64,000 bases of DNA from positions 1 through 64,000 of the IMG/VR virus record IMGVR_UViG_3300005617_000028. One strand, 5' to 3'. The notes beneath the pieces were generated by a model. That model did no database searches and was not told the DNA's origin. It saw only the letters and a list, made by a program, of their open reading frames with translations. The position numbers were made by a program, and so were the translations under genes. This document shows positions 56,810-64,000 of the stretch, one piece after another. Each line of letters begins with the position of its first letter. Position 1 is the first letter of the stretch. This DNA is from a virus.

Positions 56810-57418
56810 ATGAGCAGCCAGGCTGCCGACACCACCACCATCAGCATCTTTCCCGAGGAGCTGTTGCTCTCCGCCGGCCAGGTTGAGGGATGGACCGGTC
56901 GGGCGCTCGACGCGGAAGAGCTGGTACGCCTGCGGGCGGAGATCGCCGCCTCCCCGGTCATCCAGCAGGCGGTGGTGGCGATCGTGGCACATTTCACCCG
57001 CAGTCCGGTGGACGTGCTGTGGGAGACGGTGAAGCGGTTGGAGGGGGAGGCCGCCCAGACGGCCGCGGTCGCCGCACTGGTGGAGAGCTACGTCCGTGAG
57101 GTGGCGCAGCCGGCCATCGCAGCCAGAGCCCGACCCACGAATGGCCTCGGTGACAGCGCGGCCGCGCTGTTGGCCCTGGCACCGGGTTGGTGTGTCAGTC
57201 GCACCCTACGGAGCGAGGCGCGAAGCTACGTGGAAGCCTCCGCCTTCGCGCAGGGTCCGGATGGCACGCCGGCTCGCCGTGTGCACCGGGCGCTGCAAAA
57301 CCTGGACCGCCGCTATCTGTTCGACGCCCTGGACGCGCTCGGCGACGAGTGGCTGTCCACTGTGGTGTCCGGCAGCGGCTCCACCACGAACGACAGCACC
57401 GAATCCAACGGGATGTAG
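56810..57418 (+). CDS. Hypothetical helical protein
   Basis: A 202-residue protein from ATG 56810 after AGGAGAA. It is mostly helical (LDAEELVRLRAEIAASPVIQ, VVAIVAHFTRSPVDVLWETV, VAALVESYVREVAQPAIAAR) with a Ser/Thr-rich end. Its last 106 bases overlap the 3' end of a convergent gene. No family is recognised. Confidence 0.58.
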   Translation: MSSQAADTTTISIFPEELLLSAGQVEGWTGRALDAEELVRLRAEIAASPVIQQAVVAIVAHFTRSPVDVLWETVKRLEGEAAQTAAVAALVESYVREVAQPAIAARARPTNGLGDSAAALLALAPGWCVSRTLRSEARSYVEASAFAQGPDGTPARRVHRALQNLDRRYLFDALDALGDEWLSTVVSGSGSTTNDSTESNGM

Positions 57419-57555
57419 AGCCGGGGAAACCGGCCGACCACCAGGCACCGCTGGGCGGCGGCAACACGCCAGCTCTCCCGCACCGGGTAGTACATCACCT
57501 GGTGATCCTGGTAGGTCACCACCAACTGCACCCGGGCCGCCGGCGGTTCAGCCAT
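57313..57555 (-). CDS. Small beta-rich hypothetical protein
   Basis: This 80-residue protein has VQLVVTYQDHQVMYYPVRES and RFPRLYIPLDSVLSFVVEPL, regular strands that look real, followed by a Ser-rich end that overlaps a convergent gene by 106 bases. Its start overlaps the upstream gene by 8 bases, so the two form an operon. The final 30 residues are uncertain. Confidence 0.48.
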   Translation of the reverse strand: MAEPPAARVQLVVTYQDHQVMYYPVRESWRVAAAQRCLVVGRFPRLYIPLDSVLSFVVEPLPDTTVDSHSSPSASRASNR

Positions 57556-58030
57556 CTGTGGGCCGCCGGGGCAGGGTCACCCGGCTGGCCAGGTCGCGCA
57601 CCACATCGTCGGCGTACGCCTCATGCCCGGCCAGCATGGGGTCTTCGGCCACCGAGCGAAGCCACGCCCGGATCACCGCCGCCAGGGCCTGGGCCAGTCG
57701 GCTGCCGTCGTCGAGCTTGTCCACCGGCTCGGTACGGGTGTCCCGGTAGATGGCCAGCAGCTCCCCGGCGATCAGCTCAAACCCGTCATCCTCCGGGGTT
57801 TCCTCGAACGCGGCCCGGGCCGCCTTCAACACCTGCCGGGCCGCGTCCTGGTACTCCTGGCGGAACGCGGCGGGGTCACCGCTGCTGCCCGGCCCCGGCC
57901 AGTGCGCATCGGCCATCTCCGGATTGTCGAAGTCGTTGCCCTGGATGGCGGCCATCCGGCGCGCGGCGGCCTGCACCGCGCCCGGGTGGTCTTCCAGGCG
58001 CAGGCGTGTGGGCACAGGGTCCAGGCTCAT
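57548..58030 (-). CDS. Hypothetical helical protein
   Basis: A 160-residue acidic protein (ATG 58030) with helices AVQAAARRMAAIQGNDFDNP, FRQEYQDAARQVLKAARAAF and LAQALAAVIRAWLRSVAEDP. It has no Cys or catalytic motif. A TAGGAT box on the minus strand near 58,070 is a likely promoter. The next gene starts within its end. Confidence 0.55.
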   Translation of the reverse strand: MSLDPVPTRLRLEDHPGAVQAAARRMAAIQGNDFDNPEMADAHWPGPGSSGDPAAFRQEYQDAARQVLKAARAAFEETPEDDGFELIAGELLAIYRDTRTEPVDKLDDGSRLAQALAAVIRAWLRSVAEDPMLAGHEAYADDVVRDLASRVTLPRRPTDG

Positions 58031-58417
58031 TGGCGGTACTCCTCGGATCTGGGCATATGGTCCGGTTTCCGGATCCTACGGTCACAGGGTCACTGAGTTT
58101 GACGAAAAGTCAGTGAATGGCCACGCAGAGTGATTGTCCGTGGTTAGGGTCTGGACAGACCGGCACGAGGCTGTAGCGACAAGGTCAATCCTGGCAGTCA
58201 CCGGGTGGACCCGATGCCGACAACACCGTCCGTGTCCCCTGTTTGTGCCGCCGGGTGTCTGGACCATGCACCCGGCGGCCACCTCAGCCGAGCCCCCTCA
58301 CGCCGCCGCCCGGTCACCCCAACGTGTGGCGCACACACCCAGAACGGCCAGGGCCTCGCTCCACCCGCGGTGAGCTGCCCATACTGCTAACACACCAGCC
58401 AGTCGGGGGGCATCAGA
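58031..58417. promoter_or_regulatory. Divergent intergenic region with inverted repeat
   Basis: These 387 bases lie between divergent genes. TCACTGA (58090-58096) and TCAGTGA (58110-58116) are perfect inverted arms around TTGACGAAAAG. A GTTAGGGT box lies near 58,144. A frame from ATG 58214 to 58390 (58 codons, ending CPYC) could be a small zinc protein, but I saw no RBS. Confidence 0.4.
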
Positions 58418-58819
58418 GTGGCTAACGAAGCGGCCCTACGCGAGGTGCTGGGCTTCATCGAGCTGCACCTGGACCAGTGGGACCCGGCCCGCTGGGTGGA
58501 CGGCTACTGGGGCGACACCTGCGGCACGGTGGCCTGCCTCGCCGGCTGGACCTACCTGCTGCGCACACGGTCCCCGCAACCCCAGCCGCCGGCCCGCGTC
58601 GTGTTCCATGAAGCCAGCGCCCTGCTCGGCCTGAACCGGTCCCAGGCGGTGGCCCTGTTCGGCTACACCACCGTCATGGAGGACGGCCCGGACAACAACG
58701 GCCTCGGCACCGCCCGCCCACCCACCTTCGCCGAACTGCTGGTGAAAGTGCAGGAGATCACCGGTGTGCAGTTCAAACCCGACGACACCACGGCACTGGA
58801 CGGCGCCCGTGCAGACTAG
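58418..58819 (+). CDS. Phage protein with CGTVACLAGW motif
   Basis: This 133-residue protein starts at GTG 58418. Near residue 30 it has WGDTCGTVACLAGWTYLL, a motif I associate with small phage proteins that often precede replication genes, of unknown function. A helical start (LREVLGFIELHLDQW) and an acidic end complete it. It overlaps the next gene by 11 bases. Confidence 0.6.
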   Translation: MANEAALREVLGFIELHLDQWDPARWVDGYWGDTCGTVACLAGWTYLLRTRSPQPQPPARVVFHEASALLGLNRSQAVALFGYTTVMEDGPDNNGLGTARPPTFAELLVKVQEITGVQFKPDDTTALDGARAD

Positions 58820-59285
58820 CCAGGACGCGGCCGCCTCCGACCCGGTCTACCGCGTACGCCAGAGCCTGGCCCGGGCCCGCAGCCTCAACGCCGCCCTGGC
58901 CGCCCTGTCCATGGCCGACACTCCCATGCTGCGGGAAATCGAAGCCGACTACACCTTCCGCGCCGGCCCCGCCGACACCCTGCGTGAACGCATCGCTGCC
59001 GCCCACCTGCTGTCCCTGGCCGGACGGGGAAACCCCATGGGCGACACCGGCCACGTCACCACCGACCTGGTCCGCCAGTGGGCACACGACACCCTGGTGG
59101 AATGGATGGACGGCTACACCGACTACGTCAAAGAATCCGGCGGCCAGTACCGGCTACGGCCGGTACCCGGCCAACACCTGGGCGCCGACGCCGCCGACGA
59201 ACGGGTCACCATCGAGGTGGCCACCACCGCCGGCGCCGACCGCCGCCACTTCCAGATCCGGGTGGAAGTCACCGAAGTGTCGTAG
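58809..59285 (+). CDS. Hypothetical protein
   Basis: GTG 58809; 158 residues. The N-terminal half is helical (QSLARARSLNAALAALSMAD, LRERIAAAHLLSLAGRG); the C-terminal half is beta-rich (VTIEVATTAGADRRHFQIRV). No cysteines or known motifs. It is coupled to the preceding gene by an 11-base overlap. Confidence 0.57.
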   Translation: MQTSQDAAASDPVYRVRQSLARARSLNAALAALSMADTPMLREIEADYTFRAGPADTLRERIAAAHLLSLAGRGNPMGDTGHVTTDLVRQWAHDTLVEWMDGYTDYVKESGGQYRLRPVPGQHLGADAADERVTIEVATTAGADRRHFQIRVEVTEVS

Positions 59286-59310
59286 CCCCGCGCCGCCGAA
59301 GGAGCAGCCT

Positions 59311-59466
59311 GTGAACCCCAACCGGAACACACCCACGTCCAACATGCTCTGGCGGCTGCGCGGCGCCGTACGAGCCATGCAGGCGTGCCTCGTGCTCGCC
59401 GACGTCGACCCTGCCCTCACCGAACTGGACCAGGTGCTGCGGGCCAAGCGCGGCTGCCGCCGTTGA
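59311..59466 (+). CDS. Small helical protein
   Basis: A 51-residue protein, GTG 59311 with AAGGAG at a good distance. Sequence is amphipathic (MLWRLRGAVRAMQACLVLAD) with a basic tail. The 292 bases that follow hold no credible gene; they contain a GTGGAG/CTCCAC hairpin near 59,610 and lead into the third sigma-like gene. Confidence 0.5.
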   Translation: MNPNRNTPTSNMLWRLRGAVRAMQACLVLADVDPALTELDQVLRAKRGCRR

Positions 59467-59758
59467 CCCGCCCGCAAAACAACGCAGCGAGCCGGTAGAC
59501 GTAGTGAGCGGCACCCGTTGTGGACACTCCTCCCACGGTGGGCGCCGAGCCGGAGCACCAGCATGACGCTCTGGTAGGCAGGTGGAGTCGGGCGGCGTGA
59601 GCGACCCGTGGAGTCTTGCGCCTCCACGTGGGCTCGCGGGGGAAGCGCGGCCCGTACCACCTGTCCTCGGCTGGAAAGCGGGGACCGGGCCGTTTGATCT
59701 GACGATCAGGGGGGGCGGCCCGGTCCTCCCACCCCGTCGCGCAGCGGAAGGCTCACCG

Positions 59759-60316
59759 GTGGATCAGAGCGCGCTGCTCGCCCAGTACCGTGGCTGGCTG
59801 CGCACCGTCGCCGCCGGGCTGGTGTCCGACACCCAGCAGCGCGAAGAACTGGCCCAGGAGGGCTGGATCGCGATGTGGCGGGCCACCCAGACCTTCGACC
59901 CGGCCAAGGGCGCCCTACCGGCCTGGCTCACCCAGCACGCCCTGTGGCGCATGCGCGACTGCTCCCGCGACCAGACCTGGACCGGCCGGCCGCCCCGCCT
60001 GATGGGCCGCTCACCGGTGCTCGGTGTGGTTGAAGCACCCTGTTCGGATCATCCGCTGTGGGAGAACCTGGCCACCGCCGACACCGTGGACAGCATCCTC
60101 TGGGCCTACCACCGCGGCGCCATCCTGGACGCCATCGCCCAGCTCAGCCCCAGCCAACGCCGCTACGTCTACCTGCGGTTCTGGCGTGGCCTGCGCGGGC
60201 CGGATCTGGTCGCCGCATTCGGCTACGACCCGCATTCCCTGTGGAATTCCCCCAGAAACGGTGCCCGTAACAAGCTCCGCGCCAGCCTGACCCACCTCGC
60301 CGACGCGGTGACGTAA
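59759..60316 (+). CDS. Sigma-70/ECF-like factor (sigma C of three)
   Basis: Start set at GTG 59759, since the upstream frame is Pro/Arg-rich and unlike protein. The 185-residue product has region 2 (LLAQYRGWLRTVAAGLVSDT, EELAQEGWIAMWRATQTFDP, LPAWLTQHALWRMRDCSRDQ) and region 4 (AIAQLSPSQRRYVYLRFWRG, then LVAAFGYDPHSLWN). It is the most typical ECF-like factor of the three. It lies 28 bases before the DNA polymerase gene. Confidence 0.75.
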   Translation: MDQSALLAQYRGWLRTVAAGLVSDTQQREELAQEGWIAMWRATQTFDPAKGALPAWLTQHALWRMRDCSRDQTWTGRPPRLMGRSPVLGVVEAPCSDHPLWENLATADTVDSILWAYHRGAILDAIAQLSPSQRRYVYLRFWRGLRGPDLVAAFGYDPHSLWNSPRNGARNKLRASLTHLADAVT

Positions 60317-60319
60317 CCC

Positions 60320-60337
60320 CTACCGGATTTGCGGTAG
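60320..60337 (+). promoter_or_regulatory. Palindromic operator-like site before the polymerase gene
   Basis: CTACCG (60320-60325) and CGGTAG (60332-60337) are perfect inverted arms. TACCGGATTTGCGGTAG (60321-60337) recurs with one change at 63744-63760, also just before a start codon. It ends 7 bases before GTG 60345, so it overlaps any leaderless promoter there. Confidence 0.6.
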
Positions 60338-60344
60338 AGACACT

Positions 60345-62867
60345 GTGGCGCACAAGAACTACGGGCTGATCGGCAGCATCGACGAGCTGACCCGGTTCTG
60401 CGACCGCCTCACCCCCGGCGACGGACCGATCTCCTTCGACATCGAAACCGGCTACCTGGGCACCACCGAGCGGGCCAAATTCTCCCTGCATCCGGAAACC
60501 GCCATCGTGGTGGGCATCTCGTTCACCAACTCCACCGACTGGGCCCGCTACATCCCGCTGCGCCACGACGTGGGGGAGAACCTGGACAGCCAGCCGGTGG
60601 CCCGGCTGCTGTGGCCACTGCTGAACAGCGGCCGTGGGGTCGCGCACGGCGCCACGTTCGAGCTACGCCACCTGGCCCGCTGGTTCACCCAGCACCTGGC
60701 CGACGACCCCGAACACGGCCCGGCGGTACGCGCCAACGGCGGCTACTTCCCGCTGCGCTCCGACACCCAGGTGGAGGCGTACCTGGCCGCCGACCACCAG
60801 GAGTTCGGCCTCAAATACCTGACCGAGGCCATCTTCGACCATAAGATGACCGAGCTGGCCGAGCTGTTCCCCGACCTGCCCAAAAACCGGCAGAAGATGC
60901 TGCGGTTCAACACCCTGGAACTGACCCCCCAGGTCATCGACTACGCCTGCGAAGACTCCGCCTGGTGCCTGGCCCTGCACGAGCACTACCACCCGCAGGT
61001 GTGCCGTATGGGCCTGTTCCAGGTGGAGACCGCGGTCCTGCAGGTGGTCTGCGAAATGGAGGAGTTCGGCGTCGTCTACGACTGGGGCTTCATGCGCCGG
61101 GGCGCCGAAGAACTGACCGCGTTCCAGGAACGCTTCAATGCCGAAATCATGACCGAGCTGTCCGAGATGGTCGGCGAGACGGTGGCCATCAACCTGGCCT
61201 CGCCGGCGAAAGTGTCCGCCATCCTCTATGGACAGTTGGGCATGCGCACCTCCGTCTACACCGCCAAGACCCGTGACCTGCCCGCCGACCAGCGCCGGAT
61301 GAGTACCGGCCAGATCGCCCTGGCCACGCTGGCGAAGAAATACCCGGTGGTGAAACGCATCCTCCAGTGGAAGGAAATGACGCGCCTACTCGGGACCTAT
61401 CTGAACTCTTACGAAAAGCAGTACAGTTACGCCGCCGATGGCCGCACCCATCCCCATCACCTGTCCGCGGTGGTGATCACCGGACGATTTGCCGTGGCCG
61501 ATCCGCCGTACCAGCAGAGCCCGAAGATATATCACTTTGATCTGAAAGAGGCCCGCCTCGTTCACGAGGCGCATGCGGAAGCGCACGGCGCCAAATGTCG
61601 CTGCGACGAATACCCGCCGCCGCCCGGGACATGTTTCAAATTCAACTTCCGGGATGCCATCGTCGCGCCGCCCGGGCACTACATCCTTGGCTTCGACCTG
61701 TCCCAGGCGGAGCTGCGCGCCATCGCGGGCGAAGCACAGGAAACCGCCCTGCTCCGCGCGTTCGCCACCGGTCAGGATGTGCACAGCCTCACCGCCGCGC
61801 TGATGCTCAAAATACCCATCGATGAAGTCACCTCCGACTTCCGCGACATGGGAAAGACTTTGAATTTCGCTTTGTTGTACGGCATGGGTGTCAAATCACT
61901 TGCCGACCGGATGGCGATCACTCTGGACGAAGCCCAGTCCCTGTATGACAGCTATTTCCGTGTCTTCTCCAATATCGCCGCGTGGCGGGACAAGCAGATC
62001 CAGCACGGTAAAGCATTCGGCTATGTCACCAGCCGGTTCGGTCGTAAGCTGCCCATCTGGGAATACAAATCAGACAAGCGTTGGATCTACCAGAAAGGCG
62101 ACCGGGCCTGCGTCAACTACCCCATCCAGGGTGCCGCCACCGGGGACATGGTGAAGGCGATGATGGTCCGGGCCCGCATCGCGTTGCGCCGGGCCGGGCT
62201 GCAGGACCGGGTGCACCTGGTGATGAACGTCCACGACGCGCTGGAGTTCTACGTCGACCAAACGGTGCTGCCTCAGCAGGTGATCGGGGTGCTCATGCCC
62301 GCCATCACCATCGACGTACCGGGCTGGCCACCGCTGCATGCCGACTGGCACATCGCCAAACGCTGGGGCAGCCCGGTCAAGATCGAGATCACTGACGACG
62401 GCCGTTACCTGGTGAAAGGCGACTCCGCGGTGCAGGAGCTGTCCCCGGCCGTGGAGGTCGACGACGACACCGGTGAGGAGGATCTGGATCTGGGCGAGAC
62501 GGTCGACGCCGCCGTCATCCGCCAGGCTTTGGCCCTGGTCACCGCCAGCACCGAGGACTCCGCGGCCCGCGACGACGCTGACGGTACGGCCACCGACCAC
62601 AATCCGCGGCGGGTCATCGTCGAACTACCGGAGATGCCGGTACAGGCCGCCTACGGCCAGTTCTGCGCCCTGCTGGCAGAGCGGCCCGGGCCGGATGTGC
62701 TCACCCTGCGCACCCCGGAAGGGGACCTGGACATGGAACTGGAACACGGCACAGACCTGGGGCCCGCCGACGTGGGCGCGGTCGCCATCATCCTCGGCCC
62801 GGTCAGTGTCTTCTACGACGCCGACACCGTCGAGCCGGCTGTGCTGGTGAAAAACCTAGTGCTGTGA
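60345..62867 (+). CDS. polA: Family A DNA polymerase
   Basis: An 840-residue polymerase. The 3'-5' exonuclease domain shows Exo I (FDIET, Asp32/Glu34), a changed Exo II (GATFELRHL instead of N-x-x-F-D) and Exo III (YACEDSAW). Polymerase motif A is GFDLSQAELRAIAG (about 448-461), motif B RDMGKTLNFALLYGMG (about 501-516), motif C VMNVHDALEF (about 626-635). No 5'-3' exonuclease domain. A 150-residue acidic C-terminal extension follows, unusual for the family. It probably copies the phage genome. AT-ending codons rise between 61,380 and 62,100. Confidence 0.95.
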   Translation: MAHKNYGLIGSIDELTRFCDRLTPGDGPISFDIETGYLGTTERAKFSLHPETAIVVGISFTNSTDWARYIPLRHDVGENLDSQPVARLLWPLLNSGRGVAHGATFELRHLARWFTQHLADDPEHGPAVRANGGYFPLRSDTQVEAYLAADHQEFGLKYLTEAIFDHKMTELAELFPDLPKNRQKMLRFNTLELTPQVIDYACEDSAWCLALHEHYHPQVCRMGLFQVETAVLQVVCEMEEFGVVYDWGFMRRGAEELTAFQERFNAEIMTELSEMVGETVAINLASPAKVSAILYGQLGMRTSVYTAKTRDLPADQRRMSTGQIALATLAKKYPVVKRILQWKEMTRLLGTYLNSYEKQYSYAADGRTHPHHLSAVVITGRFAVADPPYQQSPKIYHFDLKEARLVHEAHAEAHGAKCRCDEYPPPPGTCFKFNFRDAIVAPPGHYILGFDLSQAELRAIAGEAQETALLRAFATGQDVHSLTAALMLKIPIDEVTSDFRDMGKTLNFALLYGMGVKSLADRMAITLDEAQSLYDSYFRVFSNIAAWRDKQIQHGKAFGYVTSRFGRKLPIWEYKSDKRWIYQKGDRACVNYPIQGAATGDMVKAMMVRARIALRRAGLQDRVHLVMNVHDALEFYVDQTVLPQQVIGVLMPAITIDVPGWPPLHADWHIAKRWGSPVKIEITDDGRYLVKGDSAVQELSPAVEVDDDTGEEDLDLGETVDAAVIRQALALVTASTEDSAARDDADGTATDHNPRRVIVELPEMPVQAAYGQFCALLAERPGPDVLTLRTPEGDLDMELEHGTDLGPADVGAVAIILGPVSVFYDADTVEPAVLVKNLVL

Positions 62868-62906
62868 CAGGCCGCAACCAGCCGCGCCGAGCAGGCAGTA
62901 CATGGT

Positions 62907-63203
62907 GTGAGAGTGCGGCAGGGGTGGAGTGGCGAGGTTCAGCCCAACGTCTGGGCCAAGATCGATGTGGAGCTGGATGACGATGACCTGCGCCGGCTGC
63001 TGCACGCGGCCGGCCTGCCGGGCGTTGCGCCCGCTGACGTACCGACCGAGGTCGCGTTCCAGCTGCTCGACAACGAGGGCGAGCGGTTCGTGCTGGCCAA
63101 GCTGATGACCCGTTACGGCATGGCCGAGGAGCAGGGCCGGCCCCGCATGGTGGAGCTGAACGCCAGCAAGGTGCGCGCGCTCGACCGGCTGCGCTCGCCG
63201 TGA
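62907..63203 (+). CDS. Small hypothetical protein
   Basis: GTG 62907; 98 residues with AKIDVELDDDDLRRLLHAAG and LLDNEGERFVLAKLMTRYGM, a helical acidic domain. It is coupled to the next gene by GTGA. A replication-linked helper is possible from its place behind the polymerase. Confidence 0.55.
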   Translation: MRVRQGWSGEVQPNVWAKIDVELDDDDLRRLLHAAGLPGVAPADVPTEVAFQLLDNEGERFVLAKLMTRYGMAEEQGRPRMVELNASKVRALDRLRSP

Positions 63204-63691
63204 GCGCCGAGGTGATCGCCACGCTGGAGCGGTTCATGGAGGAGACCGGTCTGCTGCGCACCATGACCGAGCTGCCCCCGGTGGCGGCCACCGTCGGCGA
63301 GGTGCAGGCGTACCTGTTTGACGTACGCCGCCGCCAGGACCGGGTGGAGGAGCTGCTGCGCACCGCGATCCGGATCCGGGCCCGCGCCCACCGGGCCGCG
63401 ACCCGGCTGGACGCCTCCACCAACGACGCCTGGGACAGCGCCGCGGTCCGCGCCCGCTCCGCCGTGGTGCAGCCCGGTGACGGGTTCAGCTCCGCCCGGG
63501 AACGGGCCGCTGAAGCGAATCTGGTCGTGCTCGACCAGCGGGTGGTGGCCCGCCGAGCCGCCGAGCTGGCCCACGTGTGTGACGAGGCGGTGGAGTTTCT
63601 GCGGATTGCGTTCCGGGGTCTGGACGGGCTGCGCTACGACATCACCCAGCTGTTGCGCACGTATCTGCTGGAGACGCACCTGGAGCGGTGA
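63200..63691 (+). CDS. Hypothetical coiled-coil protein
   Basis: A 163-residue all-helical protein (LERFMEETGLLRTMTELPPV, RRRQDRVEELLRTAIRIRAR, LAHVCDEAVEFLRIAFRGLD), strongly charged, without metal or catalytic motifs. It starts in the previous stop. The long helices suggest an oligomer or adaptor. Confidence 0.57.
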   Translation: MSAEVIATLERFMEETGLLRTMTELPPVAATVGEVQAYLFDVRRRQDRVEELLRTAIRIRARAHRAATRLDASTNDAWDSAAVRARSAVVQPGDGFSSARERAAEANLVVLDQRVVARRAAELAHVCDEAVEFLRIAFRGLDGLRYDITQLLRTYLLETHLER

Positions 63692-63743
63692 GGCCCAGAC
63701 GGGAAAACCGTGTGGTGTGGACGGTAGAGATGGGTGCCGGGGG

Positions 63744-63760
63744 TACCGGATTTCCGGTAG
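63744..63760 (+). promoter_or_regulatory. Palindromic operator-like site before the HTH gene
   Basis: TACCGG (63744-63749) and CCGGTA (63754-63759) are perfect arms around ATTT. The 17-base site equals the one before the polymerase gene except at one position. It ends 10 bases before GTG 63771. Confidence 0.6.
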
Positions 63761-63770
63761 GGGAGCGACC

Positions 63771-64000
63771 GTGTTGACCGACGACGACAGCTGCGAAGAC
63801 CACCAGGCCGCCGGCCGGCAGCCGCACCGGCTGTGTGTACTGCTGCGCCAGCTCCGGCACGCGGCCAAACTCAGCCTCGCCGACTTCGAAACCCAGTTCG
63901 GCATCAATGTCGGGGCGTACGAACGCGGCGACCGGATGCCACCCCTGGACCGGCTGGAGGCCGTCCTGAGCTGCTACGGCTACGGGCTGCAGGCCGTCGC
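63771..64000 (+). CDS. XRE-like HTH protein (cut by window end)
   Basis: GTG 63771 (TTG 63774 is also possible). The visible 76 residues contain LCVLLRQLRHAAKLSLADFE and INVGAYERGDRMPPLDRLEA, a clear XRE helix-turn-helix, and run off the edge. The palindrome just upstream may be its own operator and shared with the polymerase gene, so this could be a repressor of the replication region. Confidence 0.65.
   Translation, partial: MLTDDDSCEDHQAAGRQPHRLCVLLRQLRHAAKLSLADFETQFGINVGAYERGDRMPPLDRLEAVLSCYGYGLQAV

Noticed and set aside
1-64000. CRISPR array
   Set aside because: I saw no regularly spaced short repeats with unique spacers; the only regular repeats are protein-coding or paired operators.

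Overview
This window is high-GC, densely packed DNA with many GTG starts and 4- to 8-base ATGA/GTGA gene overlaps. It reads as the genome of a long-tailed actinobacterial siphovirus, or an integrated prophage of one. Marks of an actinobacterial host are an Lsr2-type nucleoid protein, actinophage-style tail genes, TANNNT promoters placed directly before start codons, and an XRE regulator of the type common in Streptomyces and Micromonosporaceae. I cannot name the host genus. Terminase, portal, capsid and a recognisable endolysin are absent and presumably lie outside the window.

Layout. (1) 1-13.7 kb, structural: a cut glycosyltransferase, a likely major tail protein, tail chaperones with a canonical -1 slippery heptamer, a 1871-residue tape measure with eleven 30-residue repeats, distal and minor tail proteins, and a small membrane protein (holin candidate). 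(2) 14-25 kb, replication and expression: SNF2-like helicase, HNH-like protein, sigma factor, DnaB-type helicase, CHC2 primase zinc domain, Lsr2, a second sigma-like protein, and a pair resembling the delta' and delta subunits of a DNA polymerase III clamp loader. (3) 25-31.6 kb, accessory genes: methyltransferase-like protein, SLOG protein, dCTP deaminase, YefM-YoeB, and small Cys-rich proteins. (4) 31.6-35.6 kb, integration: a leftward operon with two paralogues, a complete tRNA-Arg(TCT), a 12-bp repeat of that tRNA's anticodon region, a tyrosine integrase and an excisionase-like protein. (5) 36-58 kb, many small genes in both directions: MazEF-like pair, PAPS-reductase-like protein, SNase-like protein, ASCH/DUF3850 protein, CmcI-like methyltransferase, a lipoprotein, an XRE regulator, a stray tail-fibre-like gene, a hybrid histidine kinase and a HicB-like protein. 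(6) 58-64 kb: a third sigma-like factor, family A DNA polymerase and a truncated HTH gene; the last two share a 17-bp palindromic motif just before their starts.

How it fits together. Helicase, primase domain, clamp-loader pair and polymerase suggest a largely self-supplied replisome, fed partly by dCTP deaminase. Sigma-like factors, Lsr2, XRE/HTH proteins and repeated operators suggest staged transcription. Integrase and xis control lysogeny. Toxin-antitoxin pairs and modification-type enzymes look like stability or defence cargo. One phage with att and int in its middle explains the layout most simply, but two abutting elements meeting near 33.5 kb cannot be excluded.

The least explained sequences are two gene-free stretches with strong nested helices: 38,342-38,652 (10-bp closing stem, several hairpins, two loops reading TGTAAYGG) and 20,850-20,935 (three-way junction). 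Either could be an undescribed structured RNA; the first could instead be a replication origin.
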